Positions 10,611 to 23,600 of a DNA stretch of 64,000 nt are shown here, piece after piece. The notes under the pieces are model-generated. The model ran no database searches. It had not been told where the DNA came from and saw nothing but the letters and a program-made list of their open reading frames with translations. Origin of the DNA: Limonium bicolor. Taxonomy: Eukaryota; Streptophyta; Magnoliopsida; Caryophyllales; Plumbaginaceae. The stretch is taken from the NCBI GenBank assembly GCA_023374045.1, contig CM041776.1, forward strand, positions 316,312,722 to 316,376,721, in the 5' to 3' direction. Each line of letters starts with the position of its first letter. The first letter of the stretch is position 1. The translations under genes and the position numbers were made by a program.

Positions 10611-12145
10611 ATAAGTTCTGTAAGTGATTGAAGTTGATAGTTGTTGCGCTTAAGGCAAGCATGGGTTTGAATGAATCGATTATGGAAAGGGAGAGTTCAT
10701 CATATGTCAATAAGGTTGGACTTCAGGACACGTGACCAGAGCATGTATCATAGTCTTTGGTTGTCCATATCCTTTGCACTGCACATCCATATGACTTTTG
10801 ATTCGATCATGGATCACTGTTTTGGTTGGGACAAATTGCAGGAGAAGTTTCTAGCCTAGTAGCTTGATTCTAGGTGGAAGTTCAGTTGACCATAAGCGTT
10901 TACATGCCTTACCTATTTTAGTTTATGCTTAATTTCATGGTTGATAACTGATGATAATTAGATAAGGGCATAAAGTAAACTTACAAATATTTGGTATCAA
11001 GTTGAAAATAATTGATTGACTTTTAAAATATTTGCCCTGTAATTAGGTATAATAAACTATTTATATTAGTTGATTTCACTTTAATAATCTATTATTTCAT
11101 ATTTTTATTTCTTAGACACTTCACTTTAATATTTATATTTTATGTTTTATTTTTCAATAGAATTGATTTAACTCTATTACGCATCTTCTTAGAATAATCA
11201 TAATAATTGTTAATTTTACTTTTATATCAATAATATTCTATTTTGCTGTTGATTTTGAACAATCGTTACACGAAACTGCACAGCATTTATGTAAATAACT
11301 TTCACATCCATCTAAACAACTTTCATATCAACCTCCACTATCTTCAAACTAAAGTTAATGGGGTTTTTTTTTTTTTTGAGGTAAAACTAAAGTTAATGGT
11401 TGTTTGATGCTAAAATGTACAACAACCATAGTATTTCTTAGAACGAATACTATTTCATCAGTTATTCAATTCTTCCTCTACCATACATTAGTAGAATCCG
11501 CCAACCATATTATGGTGGATTGTTGACTAAAAATTGTTGTTTTATATTGTGTTTCTTATAAATAAATCAAATTTATTAGCTAACCTCAATACTAACAACA
11601 TTACTATAGTAGTTTTGACAAAAACTCAATGAAACTCTACAAACAAATTGCCAACTAGCATCGGAAAAATATATGTAAGAAAAAGACAAAAAGGTTTTGG
11701 TATATAATTCAAGTCATCATATAGACATATAATGGAATTCAAGGCACTAATACCTCACATAAGCAGGATTGTCAAAATTTTGATTCAATCTGTCTAGTTG
11801 GATGGCGTTTTGGATTATAGACCGTAAGGCGACCCAACGGCAAGGGCTGTAAGGCCTGCACAATTGATGACATTGGTTACAATGGAGTGAGCGTAGCCAT
11901 TGATAATGTTAGTGATCTGACTATATAGCCGTTGTCACAATAAGGATTGGAGTCACTAAGCCAATGTAAGGTGAACTCGTGAAAGTCACAGAATTTAAAG
12001 TTGCCGCAATTGCACCTTCGCATGGCAGATCTATATGGATGGCCGCACGACCCTGGGAAGCAATCGCTTGTCTACGACAACGGGAAAGATGAGGCATTTT
12101 GACCTATCCAAGTAGTTTGTTAGATGGCATATAGTAGCACATATC
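10611..12145. other. Intergenic, AT-rich; no gene recognised
   Basis: No supported gene. The 15-mer AACTAAAGTTAATGG occurs near 11346 and again near 11386, flanking a T-rich run, which looks like a tiny insertion footprint or slippage product. A more balanced patch at about 11760-12110 has short open stretches on the minus strand (for example one containing CNCGNFKFCDFHEF), but it is interrupted and I do not recognise it. Confidence 0.5.
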
Positions 12146-13240
12146 TGTTAGGAACTAAAGTCATTTTTTAATACTGTCAGAATTCTAACAATTTTATACT
12201 TGAAGGTGAAGGAATTATGGGGTGCATTAAATGCACTTATCCAAGGACTTCCGACAGCTAAATCTCAATATTTATCAGCACTTACAAGATTAATTATGGT
12301 ACTTCTGTTTTAAGAAAACAAAATTTGAAGATTATAATAAACCGTTTTAATGACTTTGAAAATTTCTCTTGATGCATCCGAGAAGACATGAAGATAGCCA
12401 TATATAGTGGCTATATATCATAAAATATTTAAACAAATAAATATTTTTTTATAATTTATTTAGTACCATAAAAATAATACCGTGTTTAAAATAAATAATT
12501 AATACCAAATTTTCTGTCAATTTATATCAACAAAAGTACCATAATTTATACCAAATAAGTACCATAATTTTTACCATAAAACGTTATTTGTAGATAAAAA
12601 TTATGGTACTTATTTGGTATAAATTATGATACTTGATTGATAAAAAATTGGTAGAAAAATTGGTATAAATTATTTGTTTAGAAAACAATATTCTATTTAT
12701 GATACTGAATAAATTTTATAAAATGAAATATTTTTTTGGTTTTATATTTTATGATATTTTCATTTTTTTCAATTTTTATAAATTTTTATATATTATTTTA
12801 TGTTTTTATTGTATTTTGAATTTTTTGTGTGAATTTTTTAACACTTAGGGGTATATTGTGAACTTTAAAAGTATTTTGTTAACTAGTAGAAGTATTTTTG
12901 TCTTTTTTTCATCTGGTCAATGACTATAGTGGCACTTTTACGAAAATATAGTGGCATTTTGTGACTTTTTTTAGTGACATTTCATGATTTAACCAAAAAT
13001 ATAGTCGCATTTCATGAAATTTTCCTTATAAAGAGAGGTATTGTAACCTCCTATTATGGAAAAAAGGGTTGGTAATTGTTACCATTTGTAATAGAGAGAT
13101 GTTGTAATCTTGTGGTTGTCGTTGATCCTTTTATCATTGTGCCCTTAGGTTTTCCTCTAATTTAAAAAGGTTTTTCACATAACATTCTCGTGTCACTTAT
13201 TTACAGTTTTTTATCATCTCTACCCAAATCATAAGTGTAA
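12146..13240 (+). mobile_element. Solo-LTR-like repeat (probably Copia), copy 1, interrupted
   Basis: Sequence from TGTTAGGAAC at 12146 shares ordered blocks with 32332-33006. These include GGTGCATTAAATG, ATTATGGTACTTCTGTTT, CTCTTGATGCA, AACCTCCTATTAT and GTGTCACTTATTTACAGTTT. The TGTTAG start, the run of short transcript-like features and the lack of coding suggest a stand-alone LTR. Between about 12400 and 13024 the homology is replaced by an AT-rich fold-back fragment, so the LTR was invaded after insertion. The 3' boundary is approximate. Confidence 0.55.
12400..13024. mobile_element. AT-rich fold-back element fragment (family D) with hairpin
   Basis: The right part carries the family D signature seen again at 33160-36883 and 53917-54937: GGGGTATATTGTGAAC, then GTATTTTTGTC, then CATTTCATGATTTAACC and AAAAATATAGTCGCATTTC. 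The matching left arm is missing or rearranged. At about 12546-12640 two roughly 40-bp arms containing TACCATAATTTATACC and its complement form a strong hairpin around ACGTTATTTG. Confidence 0.6.
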
Positions 13241-13247
13241 TTGTCCA

Positions 13248-14430
13248 CTATGAAAACCACATCGGAAAAGAAGAACCTTGTGAGTATTTAATAATTAAGA
13301 GGGTTACTCCACCTATTGTCAGTTAGTTTTAGGATGTAACCCCGCTTGGTTGTTGGACCTCATTGGGCTTCCTAGATATGTGTAATTTTACTTGTCAATC
13401 AAATATGAACGTCCATTATGAACACTACAAATAAGTGTAAGATTCCAATTAACCCGGTCTCTCACCCTTCCTCTATGTAACTCAGCAACTCCTTATATTT
13501 GATGTAATCTCATTTTTGTATGGCAAAGAAGAAACATTTCTAATATATATGACCAATTGTTGAATTACTTTTGTATCATTTCTTTCTCTCATTGTTGATA
13601 GAGATTGTGCGATTGTTGTAGAAATCGTACCCTGCGATTGGTCACAAATAAAACAAATTATTGCTTTCGATAAGACTCCAATCCATCATACTACTGCTAT
13701 TCAGCTCAAACATGTCAAACATACCAACCACCTTTATTTTGAGATACTTTTTATTCATAACTGGAACAAACATGAGTTCGAACTGTTCGATTCAAATCCA
13801 AACAAAATAGTATAAAATTGCACATATATCAACATTTTGAATTATTAAAACACAAGAGTAGGCTCAAGTTTCCAACGTTGGTTGAGCTTATCCACAAAAA
13901 GGTAAAAAGGATCAACTAGTTTGAGTGAATATTTTCCAAAGGAGAAATGACTTGCAAAGGAGAAATGACTTGCTGGTCAAAGAAAAATGTTCGTAGCAGT
14001 AGTTCCCTTTATTCTTTCGAATATGAGAATTTAACAAGAATCAAAGGAGGAAATTGCAATTGAACTCTATGACTTTTTTCAAAACATTGTACACGCTTAG
14101 ATTCATATCTACTTACTTTCAGCATCCACAGAAAGAAAAATGAACCATACAGATGAAATATTGGGAAAAATAATGACACAACAAACAGAGTAAAAGAAAC
14201 CTTCGATTCAAAAGTTAAGACCCCTATACCACAAATACAATGAATACAAAAAAAAATCATTAGGACATCCACGGGCAGATGAACCTGAATCTATGAACTG
14301 GAAGCTCAAATTCTAAGCAACAAGCAGCCATCCCTGCCATTTTTAGAGCAAACTCTTGGCCATTAACAGAAGCAGCAACTCTCTTGGATTGTTCTGTCTT
14401 CATATAATTCACACACACAGACAAAACACA
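13248..14430. other. Intergenic and 3' flank of SCYL2-like gene
   Basis: No gene recognised. The part next to 14431 is expected to hold the 3' UTR of the minus-strand SCYL2-like gene. A duplicated segment, AAAGGAGAAATGACTTGC, occurs twice at about 13937-13974. Confidence 0.5.
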
Positions 14431-17400
14431 TCATAACAGATCAAGAAGTGGTGGCTGCTCCGATGATGGAGGTTTCCCAGATGAGAGTGACGTTCCCACA
14501 GAACCTCGATGAGGGTTTTGACCTTGGCCGCCTAGACCTCCTCTCCCTCTTCCCCTGCCTCTTCCAACCGCATTAGATGGCGGTGGGGCCAATTTAAGTG
14601 CACCATGTGAACTTTTGCTTGTAGAAAATATAGATCCCAAATCAGTCGCCTTCTGCTCACCACCAGAACCAGACACTCCCTGATTCTGCTGGAAGAATCC
14701 TACAGAAGACTGAGCTCCTATGTTGCCACCATAAGAACCCAAGTTGCTTATAGCTGATGAATCACCAAGAGACTGACTGTTAGAACCCCATGTGCCACCA
14801 CTGTAGCTCTGGAAATTCATATCATTTGCCAAAGAACTTGAACTGAGAGTTGATCCACCCTTGTTCATCATCAAACCTGCAAAGCTGTCATTAGACGCAC
14901 CAGATAAACCATTTACAGAGCCAGTTCGTGTCGGCGAATTCCAGTCTCCAAAAGGATCTGCTGTAGAGTTGTGATCATTTGACCCATTTGAATTAAATCC
15001 CTGTTGAGAAACACTAGGAGCTCGAGGAGGCCACTCAAATTCTCCCATGGAGCTTCTAATGGTCTGTGAGCTAGAATTAGACGTTAAAGCCGGAGAGGAT
15101 GTCACAAAAGAATTGGACTTTGTGCTGATACCATCCATCATTCTGTTATCTTCGTTTGCCTTAATCAATGAGGGTAGGCTAGTTGTGGAGGGTTGGACAG
15201 ACGCAGACGCACCCCTCATCGGTGGAGGGATGTTCCAGTCTTCATCCCACGAGGCACCACTAGTCTTCGCTGCAGATGAGGCAGAAACTGTATCACTCAT
15301 CTTTGATGAACCCACAGGAAGTCCTCCAGCAGTAAAGGTTCCCACCTCTTTAACCCCAGAATCTGTTATAGACACCCCTCGTTTTTCTTCTAATCTCCTG
15401 CAGATACCATGAAAAACTACTCATCACTCTTGTTTACTTTATAGTAACACGAAAGACCACAAGGATATGGCTGTTAACTTCAATCTATTCCCACTTTTCT
15501 TATTACAGCCTGCTAGTGTAACTTGATAGTGTAACGAGGTAACAGGTAGATAATAAGAAAGAAGACGATAAGTCTCTTGATTTGTTTATTCTCCTTCACA
15601 ATCCCGTCCATCATTTTTATTACGTTCCACTCCCAGTCTTGTTAATCAAACAAGCTCTTTGAATATACACAATAGCACATTCAAGCGAGTTATAACTGTT
15701 TAATATCCATTCTTTCCCAAGGAAATCTTCACCAGAAAACAAACACAGAGCTTTACTTTTGAAGCGTTAGATTAACTACGCAAATTACCCTGAGGATAGA
15801 ATGACAGAGTAAGCATCTGCCGAGTAAATAGCAATTTGGCATTGACAATGCTCCCTGACACTGACAAAATAAAGTGCCTTAATTCACAATTATAACAAAG
15901 AAACCTGAGTATATCCTTGATGAAGTGCATGTATTTTGCAAACTGCTGGACATTTAATTGTTGAGCAGTGAGAAGAGGAGTGACCAGAGGGAGGACATGC
16001 TCTGCAGCAAACTCTGTTCCATACTGTAGATAGAAGTATGGAAGATATCAAAGAAACAGTTGTCATCTTTTCTAATAATATATTCAAAATACAGATTCAG
16101 AGGCTTCTCGGGATGCTAAGAGTAAGAGTAAAAATAAAAACAAGTACCCGCTTCAAAATGGAGTTCGAAACACGGAGTGTACACATAAGAGTTGGAGGGG
16201 AACGATCAACAGCTGTACAACGCTGAATTGTTTGCAATACATCTAAAACAGCAGGTTTGTCAAGTGACTGAACCAGATCCCCCAAGCATATCAAAGCATT
16301 TACTCTAACCTGCCAAGCACAGGATCAGCCAGCATCCTCAGCAACAGTAACACACAAAAATTATGATCTAGGTAACGAATTTACAATCAACAGACTTCAC
16401 GTTATGATTCTTCGAAGTATCATTCATATACATATGCCTACTTCTGTCATCGATATTTACACACCGCAGCCACAGTTGTTCTGAGAGCCAAGCTGTGCAC
16501 ACGAGGTACTATTGCTTGTTTCACAAGCTGTTACAAAAAGAAAATAGTTTAGAGATTCCAATCATCTAATATTTACCATTATAAACAAAGCAAAAACATG
16601 TTATAAATATTGTCATATTGAAAAAAAGAAAGAAAGAGAAATGTAACTAAAACCATATTTCTGAGTACTGCATGTCTCAAAAACATATAGCAGAAAATAA
16701 GTAGCAAACATTCTCAAATGTAATACTACCTAAGCTGTAATTATCCTAGGTACTGGGACACGCTCAAAAAACACACATAGTGGTCCAGCAGTATAAGTAC
16801 TATGACTCCGCTTTTGCTGAAAAAGACTCTTTCAATCATCTTTACTAGTAAGTTATGTGATAATGGTGCCCAATTAGACCAAACTTGGGAGTCTTTAGAT
16901 GTGCACACAAATCACAAATATGAAGGCAGTAATCCCAGCCGCACATCACTCCACTAGAATGGAAAAACAAGAAAAGAATACAAGGTATTTGTGTTACTTT
17001 AAGTCGAACTGTTTTCGGTCATCAGTACAAGAAAAAGGTATAGCTATCCTCTTTGATCACAAGAAAATTTGGAGCCAAGAAAATGTCCACATGATTGAGT
17101 AAATCCTTAGTCAGATGAAAGTGGAGCATTTACCTGAGGATCAAGATGCTTAGCAAGAGAGAAAGATTTCTTTAATACTTCCTCTTGTAGGCGGGGGTCA
17201 TTGTCATCATATGCCCGAACCAGCATGGGAAGCACATGAGATATCAAATACACGTGAGATGTCTGGAAACAAAAGTTTTTATCAGTACAATGCATCACAT
17301 ATAAAGCACCTAGAAAGAGAGAGCAAATGCCAGTTTTGGCTTGTTGTGCGTGTGTGCAATATCTTCTCATTTAACACCGCCAAAACCTAGATTCAAAGAC

Positions 17401-20400
17401 TAAAGAGAACAGAGAGTACATAGATTGTTGTTGATGTATCAATGAAGATACATTACCAGTAGCAGGTAAAGGTAACGAGTAAATGCTATTGGAAGAAAAT
17501 CTGCAAATCACCTTGTCAATAATAAGCTCAGCATGCTTCACAAGCAACAACAATGTGTCACCTGAAGCTGAACTCAAGACTGGCAACAGAGCGGGAAGAG
17601 TTGACAGTTCAAAATCATTTTTTTCCTGCAACAACAATAACAGGAAGATCACGTGTGCAGACAAATAAAGATAAGGAGCTATCATACAATTATATGAGTG
17701 TCACCAACACATGTTAAAAAAATAGTATCTGGATCTTTGGAATATTTGCTAGTAACCAGTACGAAAAAGGTATTTGTACCAAAAAGCAATGCAGAGAATA
17801 CATCAATAACCAAATGCCACCTATGAGAAACACACATGATCTATATATGATATTAGATAAGTTTGACACTAACGTGTGAATGAAAAAGAGCTCTTTCAAA
17901 TCACATATTGATTGAGGTAATGTATCACTTACTCCTGATGGAATGCTACAGAGAGCTACTATCAAGATATCTTAAGGATGACTATACAATAGGAGCTGTC
18001 ATTGGTCATATCACACATACTTCACATACATCCTGAATAATTCGGAGAGTCTATGGAACAGAAAGGGATTTCGAATTTCAAATTAACAAGTTTAATGTTA
18101 GCAGCATTTCTAAAATCAGTAAGCTGCAGTGAAGATAACTTCATCCGTTGATTTATCATTGGTATTGAGCACCTCAAACCATTATTTTGAGGCATCTTCA
18201 TCCATGTTGACATACAACTTAAGCCACAGATCCAACACCGCCTCCCAGACACGGTTAGCAGCTCCTTTATAAAACATAGTCATATACGACAGTAAGAATC
18301 ATATGCTTTAAAAAATAAATTTCTGCATTAGAGCACCTCTGATTCTTCAAAAATAAGCTGCATGCTCACCTCTCAGAAGTTAACTTAAAAGTATATTAGA
18401 GTTATCAGGAGTTGCACTTAGTATCTCCTTAAAAGCCATGTGTCTACATTAATCCATTGATGACAGATAATACCCACTTCTACAGACTTGCAACCAACTA
18501 TAACAATTAGCATTATGTAATTTGCTACATAAAAGGTTAAAGATACGGATTGTTTGAATTTTCAGTACAGTTTGAAGAAAATGATATTAAGATTCAGTAA
18601 ATTACGACCAGTGGATATCCCAGAATTATGCAATTACCTGAGCCTCAGCAATAGTAAGGACCATCGGTAGTATCATTGGCTGCATTACCAGATTCCGAAG
18701 TTCAGCACAAAGAGGGGGAAGAACCTACAAAGAAATGAGACAAGAAACCTCCATTACAGAGAGACCTATCATATGTTCATCAGATCAAATACACAATGTT
18801 TGGAGAAACACTCATTCAAATAAGCATCACCAAGAAATGACCAGAAAAGTCAATGCAAACATAACAGTTTTACTTTACAAGCATCAAAAGTCCAGAGGAA
18901 AAATACATGAGACTATTAGAAAACAGAACACAAATAAATAGAGCTTAATTTAGCAATATATTTCTTTTAGCATATGTCTATTTAGCATCATAAAAACAAG
19001 AAAATTGTTTCTGTAAGGAAATTAAGGAGGCAGAAATACTCAAAGACAACCAGGGGAAGAACAACAGTCAAACCTTATAGCGCAATACACGGGAGTCAAA
19101 ATCCTTCCACATGTCTGATAGTGCCTTTAAGAAGTCAGATTTCTGCATGTTATCTCTCTCCTACAACCAAGCCAAAACAATATCAACCAATATGTATACC
19201 CGTTCCTAACTTTTTAAGTCAAGGAGCTAATCAGTGACATCCACTTATCGATTATACATCATAAGTAAGCGTTTATAGAACATACAAGCATGTGATCCAA
19301 GAAGCGCAGGGCCCGCAATCTTGTATCATTTCGGAAAAAAGGTGACCCTGTGAAAAGGAAATCTCAGTAAGTTGCACCACTAAACAGTGCTCCAAGTATA
19401 CAATAATCATCTCAACTCTCTTGATATCATTACTGATTAAACTAAAAGGCTCAGTCCCTATTCTCCTCTCAATAAAAATATCATCTCTAAGCCGGAAAAA
19501 CTGGCCATATGTGCCAGCCTAAACATAAACATGAGTTACCCAAGACGCAACGAGTTAGTTGTCCAAATCAATATACCCTTGATATGATATGACTGTTCAG
19601 TATGTCACGCTTAGCATGTTCTTATATCATTATTATGTAATATCTAACCTTTATATTTGTAATATAACTGATGAAAACTGATAAACTATTACAGATCTTT
19701 ATTAATTAACGTTTATACAAGTATATTTTCTAGACAAAGTGGAAAAAAAGGTTTAGGCCAGTTGAAATTTAGAATCTACATAGATGTAAAATAGATGCAA
19801 GCAGTTTTTTCTGCCCAAATGGAGTAGATGGTTTAGGCAAGTTAAACCTACATAGATCAAAACTAACACAGTTGTAAAATAGATCAATCTGTACACAACT
19901 TGTTTAATTAATATGTTGGGTTTGCTTCAGCTTCATGGATCTTGTCAAAGTTTCCAGGTCTACCTTTTTATCTCCAAATAATCCAAAGCGTTAAGCATGT
20001 ACTAACTTGCACCTATACACAAAAAGCACTCAGAAAAAGAGGAAAGGGGAAGGAGAACAGCACTGCTTACCTGTAAAATCTGTAGCAGTTGGCCTGGAAG
20101 ATTCATTAACCGAAAGCATTCTCTGTAGATCTGAAACTAACTCTGATGGGATAGAGGAGAAAGCCTCGCTCGTTAGGTAGTTCAAAGAGTTCATATACTG
20201 CAAGAAGAAAATGAGTTATAGATGATTGCTTGTAAGTTTGAAAAATCAAGTTGGAAAATGGAACACAAGAAAATAAAATATGAAACCGAGCACGATATTA
20301 CACAGCCAAAGAATTAAATGTCAACAGAGTTACTGCAGCCAAGGTTGTAAAAAACAGTATGGGTCCAGTACAGAGTACCCAGAGTACAAGATACGGGAGG

Positions 20401-23131
20401 TATTGTTACGGTTGAGACAGGGATACAAGTACGAATGAGACCACGGGATGGGGAGATAGGTGAGACGGATTTCATACGGCCATACTGATATGTTCTGTTG
20501 CAGAAATGGAAGGTATGCCGTTTATACAGGCGTACTGTTCCCTTTTGCTGCACTAACTGCAGCTCATCGTTCAAACAAAGCTTATAGGTATACAGCAGTT
20601 GAGTGTTTCATTAAACATTAACATTCTTAGGATCAACCAATTCTGGCAATGACACTTTGAAAGTATTTTGACTTGTGGAACTTTACGCTGCCTTTTCACA
20701 ACACCAAGTATTACACAATTGCATGTGAGGGAGGTAGAAAGCGTCATTACGTTCACAAAAAGGTTACATTCAGCATGCAGTGACAGGTGAAATTAGCACT
20801 GAATGGATTGACTAAAAGATGACACCTTCTCTGTCAACCAGATTATGAGACCCTTTCTGTTCTAACAACCTCTTCTCATGAAATCAATGCAATGAGCCCC
20901 CAAACTCAACTAGATAGTCCCTTTCCTTCACATCCCCTGTCATGTGTTTATAGTGCATCCTTATTACTGATAAATTAAAATGCAGAAGAGTGCAATATAG
21001 CCACTAACAAAAGATAATAATCTTCCAATAATTGCGAGTTAATTTTACTGTAACAAATCATTCTTACTGTTAAGCACATCATCATCCCCTGAGTAATTCT
21101 GGATTCTGTTATACACCTACCCAAAAATGGCCCTATTGTCTAGGTTAGCATCACAAACCTCTTTTTACCCTTTCTTCAAAATTATTGGTAAAGAGTAGAA
21201 AGAGAAGAGCATCCTAGGAATACAAAACAAGGAACAAGCCCAACATAAAAGAAGAGAATGTAAATATACCATCTTCACATTGTTGTGGCAGTCCAACAAA
21301 GGTTTACGAGCAATCAAGTGATAAGCAAGGCACCCTAAACTGAAAATATCTGATAAGCATCCTCCAGAAGATGCTTTACTTCGCACCAACTCAGGGGCAG
21401 TATAGTTAAGAGAGGGTTGAAGGGGAAGCATGGAATCCTCTGTGTCAAATTCCTGCCGACCAAAGTTAACAGATGGAGTTATCGCTCTTTCATGATGCAA
21501 AAGGCGAAGAGCCAAGGTTTAAAATATTTTATCGAAACCATATTCATTTTTTCCTACAGTAACTGAATTAGGAATTAGTTAATGAAATGCTGGACGAACT
21601 TCAAATTTAAAACAAGCAATCCATTCCTTAGCAAATGGTTTCCCTTACAGCATAATGGAAGGCCTGTTCATTAGTCAAACCACCTGAAGCCTGATCTGTT
21701 GATATCGCAAATCCAAAACCTCCTAGCTTCCAGGCTCCGGTAGCAGTAATGAGGACACTCTACAAAGAGATACATACAAATCTGATCAGTAACAAATGGT
21801 TTTCTCATGCACGAATAACATCTGAAGTAGCTTCTGGTAGTGAATTGATAATTCATTAGATGTGCAACATCAAACAAATTTTCGAAAGGAAACAACATTC
21901 TGTAAGAGTTTCATACTACCTCCGTCCCACTTTGACCTTCCTGTTTGCTTTTTGGCACGTTTTTCCACTTCAATATTAAACATATAAGAAAAAATAATTT
22001 TATAAAATAAATTTCTATAACATATAGTTTTTGACATAAGGATTTCATTACAAAACTTAGATTTGTAAAATTATGTTATCTTATATGTTAAATATTGAAG
22101 TCAAACGACACATCCAAATAGTGAATAGGAAGGTCAAATGGGGACGGAGGGAGTATTTTTAAAACAGTGTAGGAAATTTCTACAATGACTCAAAAATCAG
22201 GACATCAGTGACACGAAAAACTCAAGTTGCTTCGTAAAGACGTTTCATAATATTGTACAGAGACAATAAATTAACGGCAACGTGTAGGGGATAGTTTGGC
22301 ACTAAAACCCCAGAAAAAAACAAACGATGTCCAGCAAAGAGAATAATGGAGCCATCAGCGAGTATGAAGCAAAGATCAATATGTGAGAAAGACATCAAAG
22401 GAAAGCACTCGCCTCAGGTGATAGCGCTCGGTGAACAAGACGAGCATTTTGGTGGAGAAAGTCGAGTGTTTCCGCAAGCTGAAGCAAACCGTGCTTTACT
22501 TCCAGCAATCCCATTTCCTGCCGTACCGCAAAAAGCAGAAAAGAGAAGAAATGCTCAATCAATACTCAACATAATTCAAAAACAGAGTAATCAGGAGAAA
22601 AGTAAAGGAATAAAACAGAAGAAGATGATGTCTTACAATGCCCTTGAGTTCCTTGGGTATGTCAGATATGTTTTCAACATTGCCAAGTGCATTAGATATT
22701 GAGGAAAACAAGGGCTCGGTAACCATAGCCATAGCATTTTTGTTCTCATCCAAACCTTGAACAACGTGAACTACACCCGGATGCCTCATACGAACCAACC
22801 GAGTAGCATCCTGGCGGATGACATTAAAGAAGGCATCTTCGGCAGCCTTGGAGAGGCCTGCTCGGGTGCGAGCTTCGGATAGGGAGCGCTTATCTAGAAC
22901 CCAGACGCAGACAACGGGGTATTGCTGAGAGAGAGAGGCACCTCCACGGGCTTTAGCGGAGTACAGCTTCCAAGCATGCGCCGGGCCAGCAGAGCCGATC
23001 TGATGTAGCAGCTCGTAGTCTTGGAGGGGCTTTGGCCCAGTCACCTCTTGCACCGTGGTCTGCACGGTCTTCTCAATTACCGCCGCAGTTTTTGCGAGCG
23101 CCTGAGTGAAAGTTCTCATGTTCATAGCCAT
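14431..23131 (-). CDS. SCYL2: SCYL2-like (SCY1-like 2) protein pseudokinase, complete
   Basis: Exons (minus): 23131-22637, 22517-22413, 21759-21649, 21452-21270, 20197-20071, 19347-19286, 19160-19074, 18724-18638, 17625-17512, 17262-17134, 16527-16465, 16309-16148, 16023-15905, 15397-14431. They join in phase to 2811 nt (936 aa). Residues about 36-340 are a kinase fold with degenerate catalytic motifs: HRALSPE (194-200) replaces HRDLKPE and GFGFA (214-218) replaces DFG, while the APE motif is kept (256-258). Residues about 341-625 are the HEAT-repeat region. The tail is rich in Ser, Gly and Asn, with WDEDW, DPFGDW, an RGRGRGRGG stretch and a terminal LLDLL resembling a clathrin box. In the family, SCYL2 acts at the trans-Golgi and clathrin vesicles; Arabidopsis SCYL2A/B affect root-hair growth. 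Intron 2 appears to use a GC donor; the rest are GT-AG. The start is the first Met of an N terminus ([20 protein letters not shown]) like the plant homologues. Length is close to the Arabidopsis proteins. Confidence 0.95.
17626..18637 (-). other. SCYL2 intron 8 with unexplained open segment
   Basis: Exons 8 and 9 join directly (IAEAQ to EKNDFEL) as in Arabidopsis, so this interval is intron. It nevertheless contains, at about 18180-18255 on the minus strand, an open stretch reading [20 protein letters not shown] followed by a stop. I cannot place it in a family. It may be a captured or decayed fragment, or chance. Confidence 0.4.
21916..22153. mobile_element. Stowaway-like MITE, copy 1, in SCYL2 intron 3 side
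   Basis: A 238-bp element with inverted ends CTACCTCCGTCCC and GGGACGGAGGGAG, flanked by TA dinucleotides (21914-21915, 22154-22155). CTCCCTCCGTCCC tips with TA target duplications define Tc1/mariner-type Stowaway MITEs in plants. Inner sequence (CACGTTTTTCCA, CAATATTAAA, GAAGTCAAACGACA) matches the copy at 55100. It lies between exons 2 and 3 of the SCYL2-like gene and does not disturb coding. Confidence 0.92.
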
Positions 23132-23600
23132 ATTTTGCGGTGTATTGCTGCCCCCTCTGGAGCTCTCCCCTTCTCTCTGCTTGGATTTGAAGGAAGTGCC
23201 TGTAATGTCTGGAGAGAGAGGATGGAAGAGGGGGCGGAGAGAAAGATCAATCAGAATTGGATCTCACTCGGCCGCGAAAACATTAGTCATGACGAATCAA
23301 CTACGCCGGAATACGTATGCGAGAATTGGGAATCAGATCGAAATCTGTGTATATTAATTATATCAGGATCTGTCTACAATTCAACACCTCTCTTGCCCCA
23401 GTTTGTCTTCCCCTTTCTTCTTGGTGGTCTTTCTTCTTCGTCGCGTTTTTCTTCTGTTTCTTTTCTTTTATTTCCATTTTCTGATGAAATAGAATAAAAA
23501 ATTAAATTATGTCGTGGCACGTTCGAGCAAAGCATTGTGTTCATTTGGGCCGTCACGAAGTTGGGGTTTATGTTGGGCCATCGGCCTCTCATATATGAAT
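23132..23600 (-). promoter_or_regulatory. 5' UTR and promoter region of SCYL2-like gene
   Basis: Upstream flank of the minus-strand gene. Sequence close to the start codon is purine- and pyrimidine-patterned and lacks other coding signals. A T/C-rich block lies at 23390-23480. No confident TATA box is called. Confidence 0.4.

Noticed and set aside
10671..10859. 62-codon plus-strand frame beside the RNase H relic
   Set aside because: No domain, and the better-supported signal in the area is on the minus strand.
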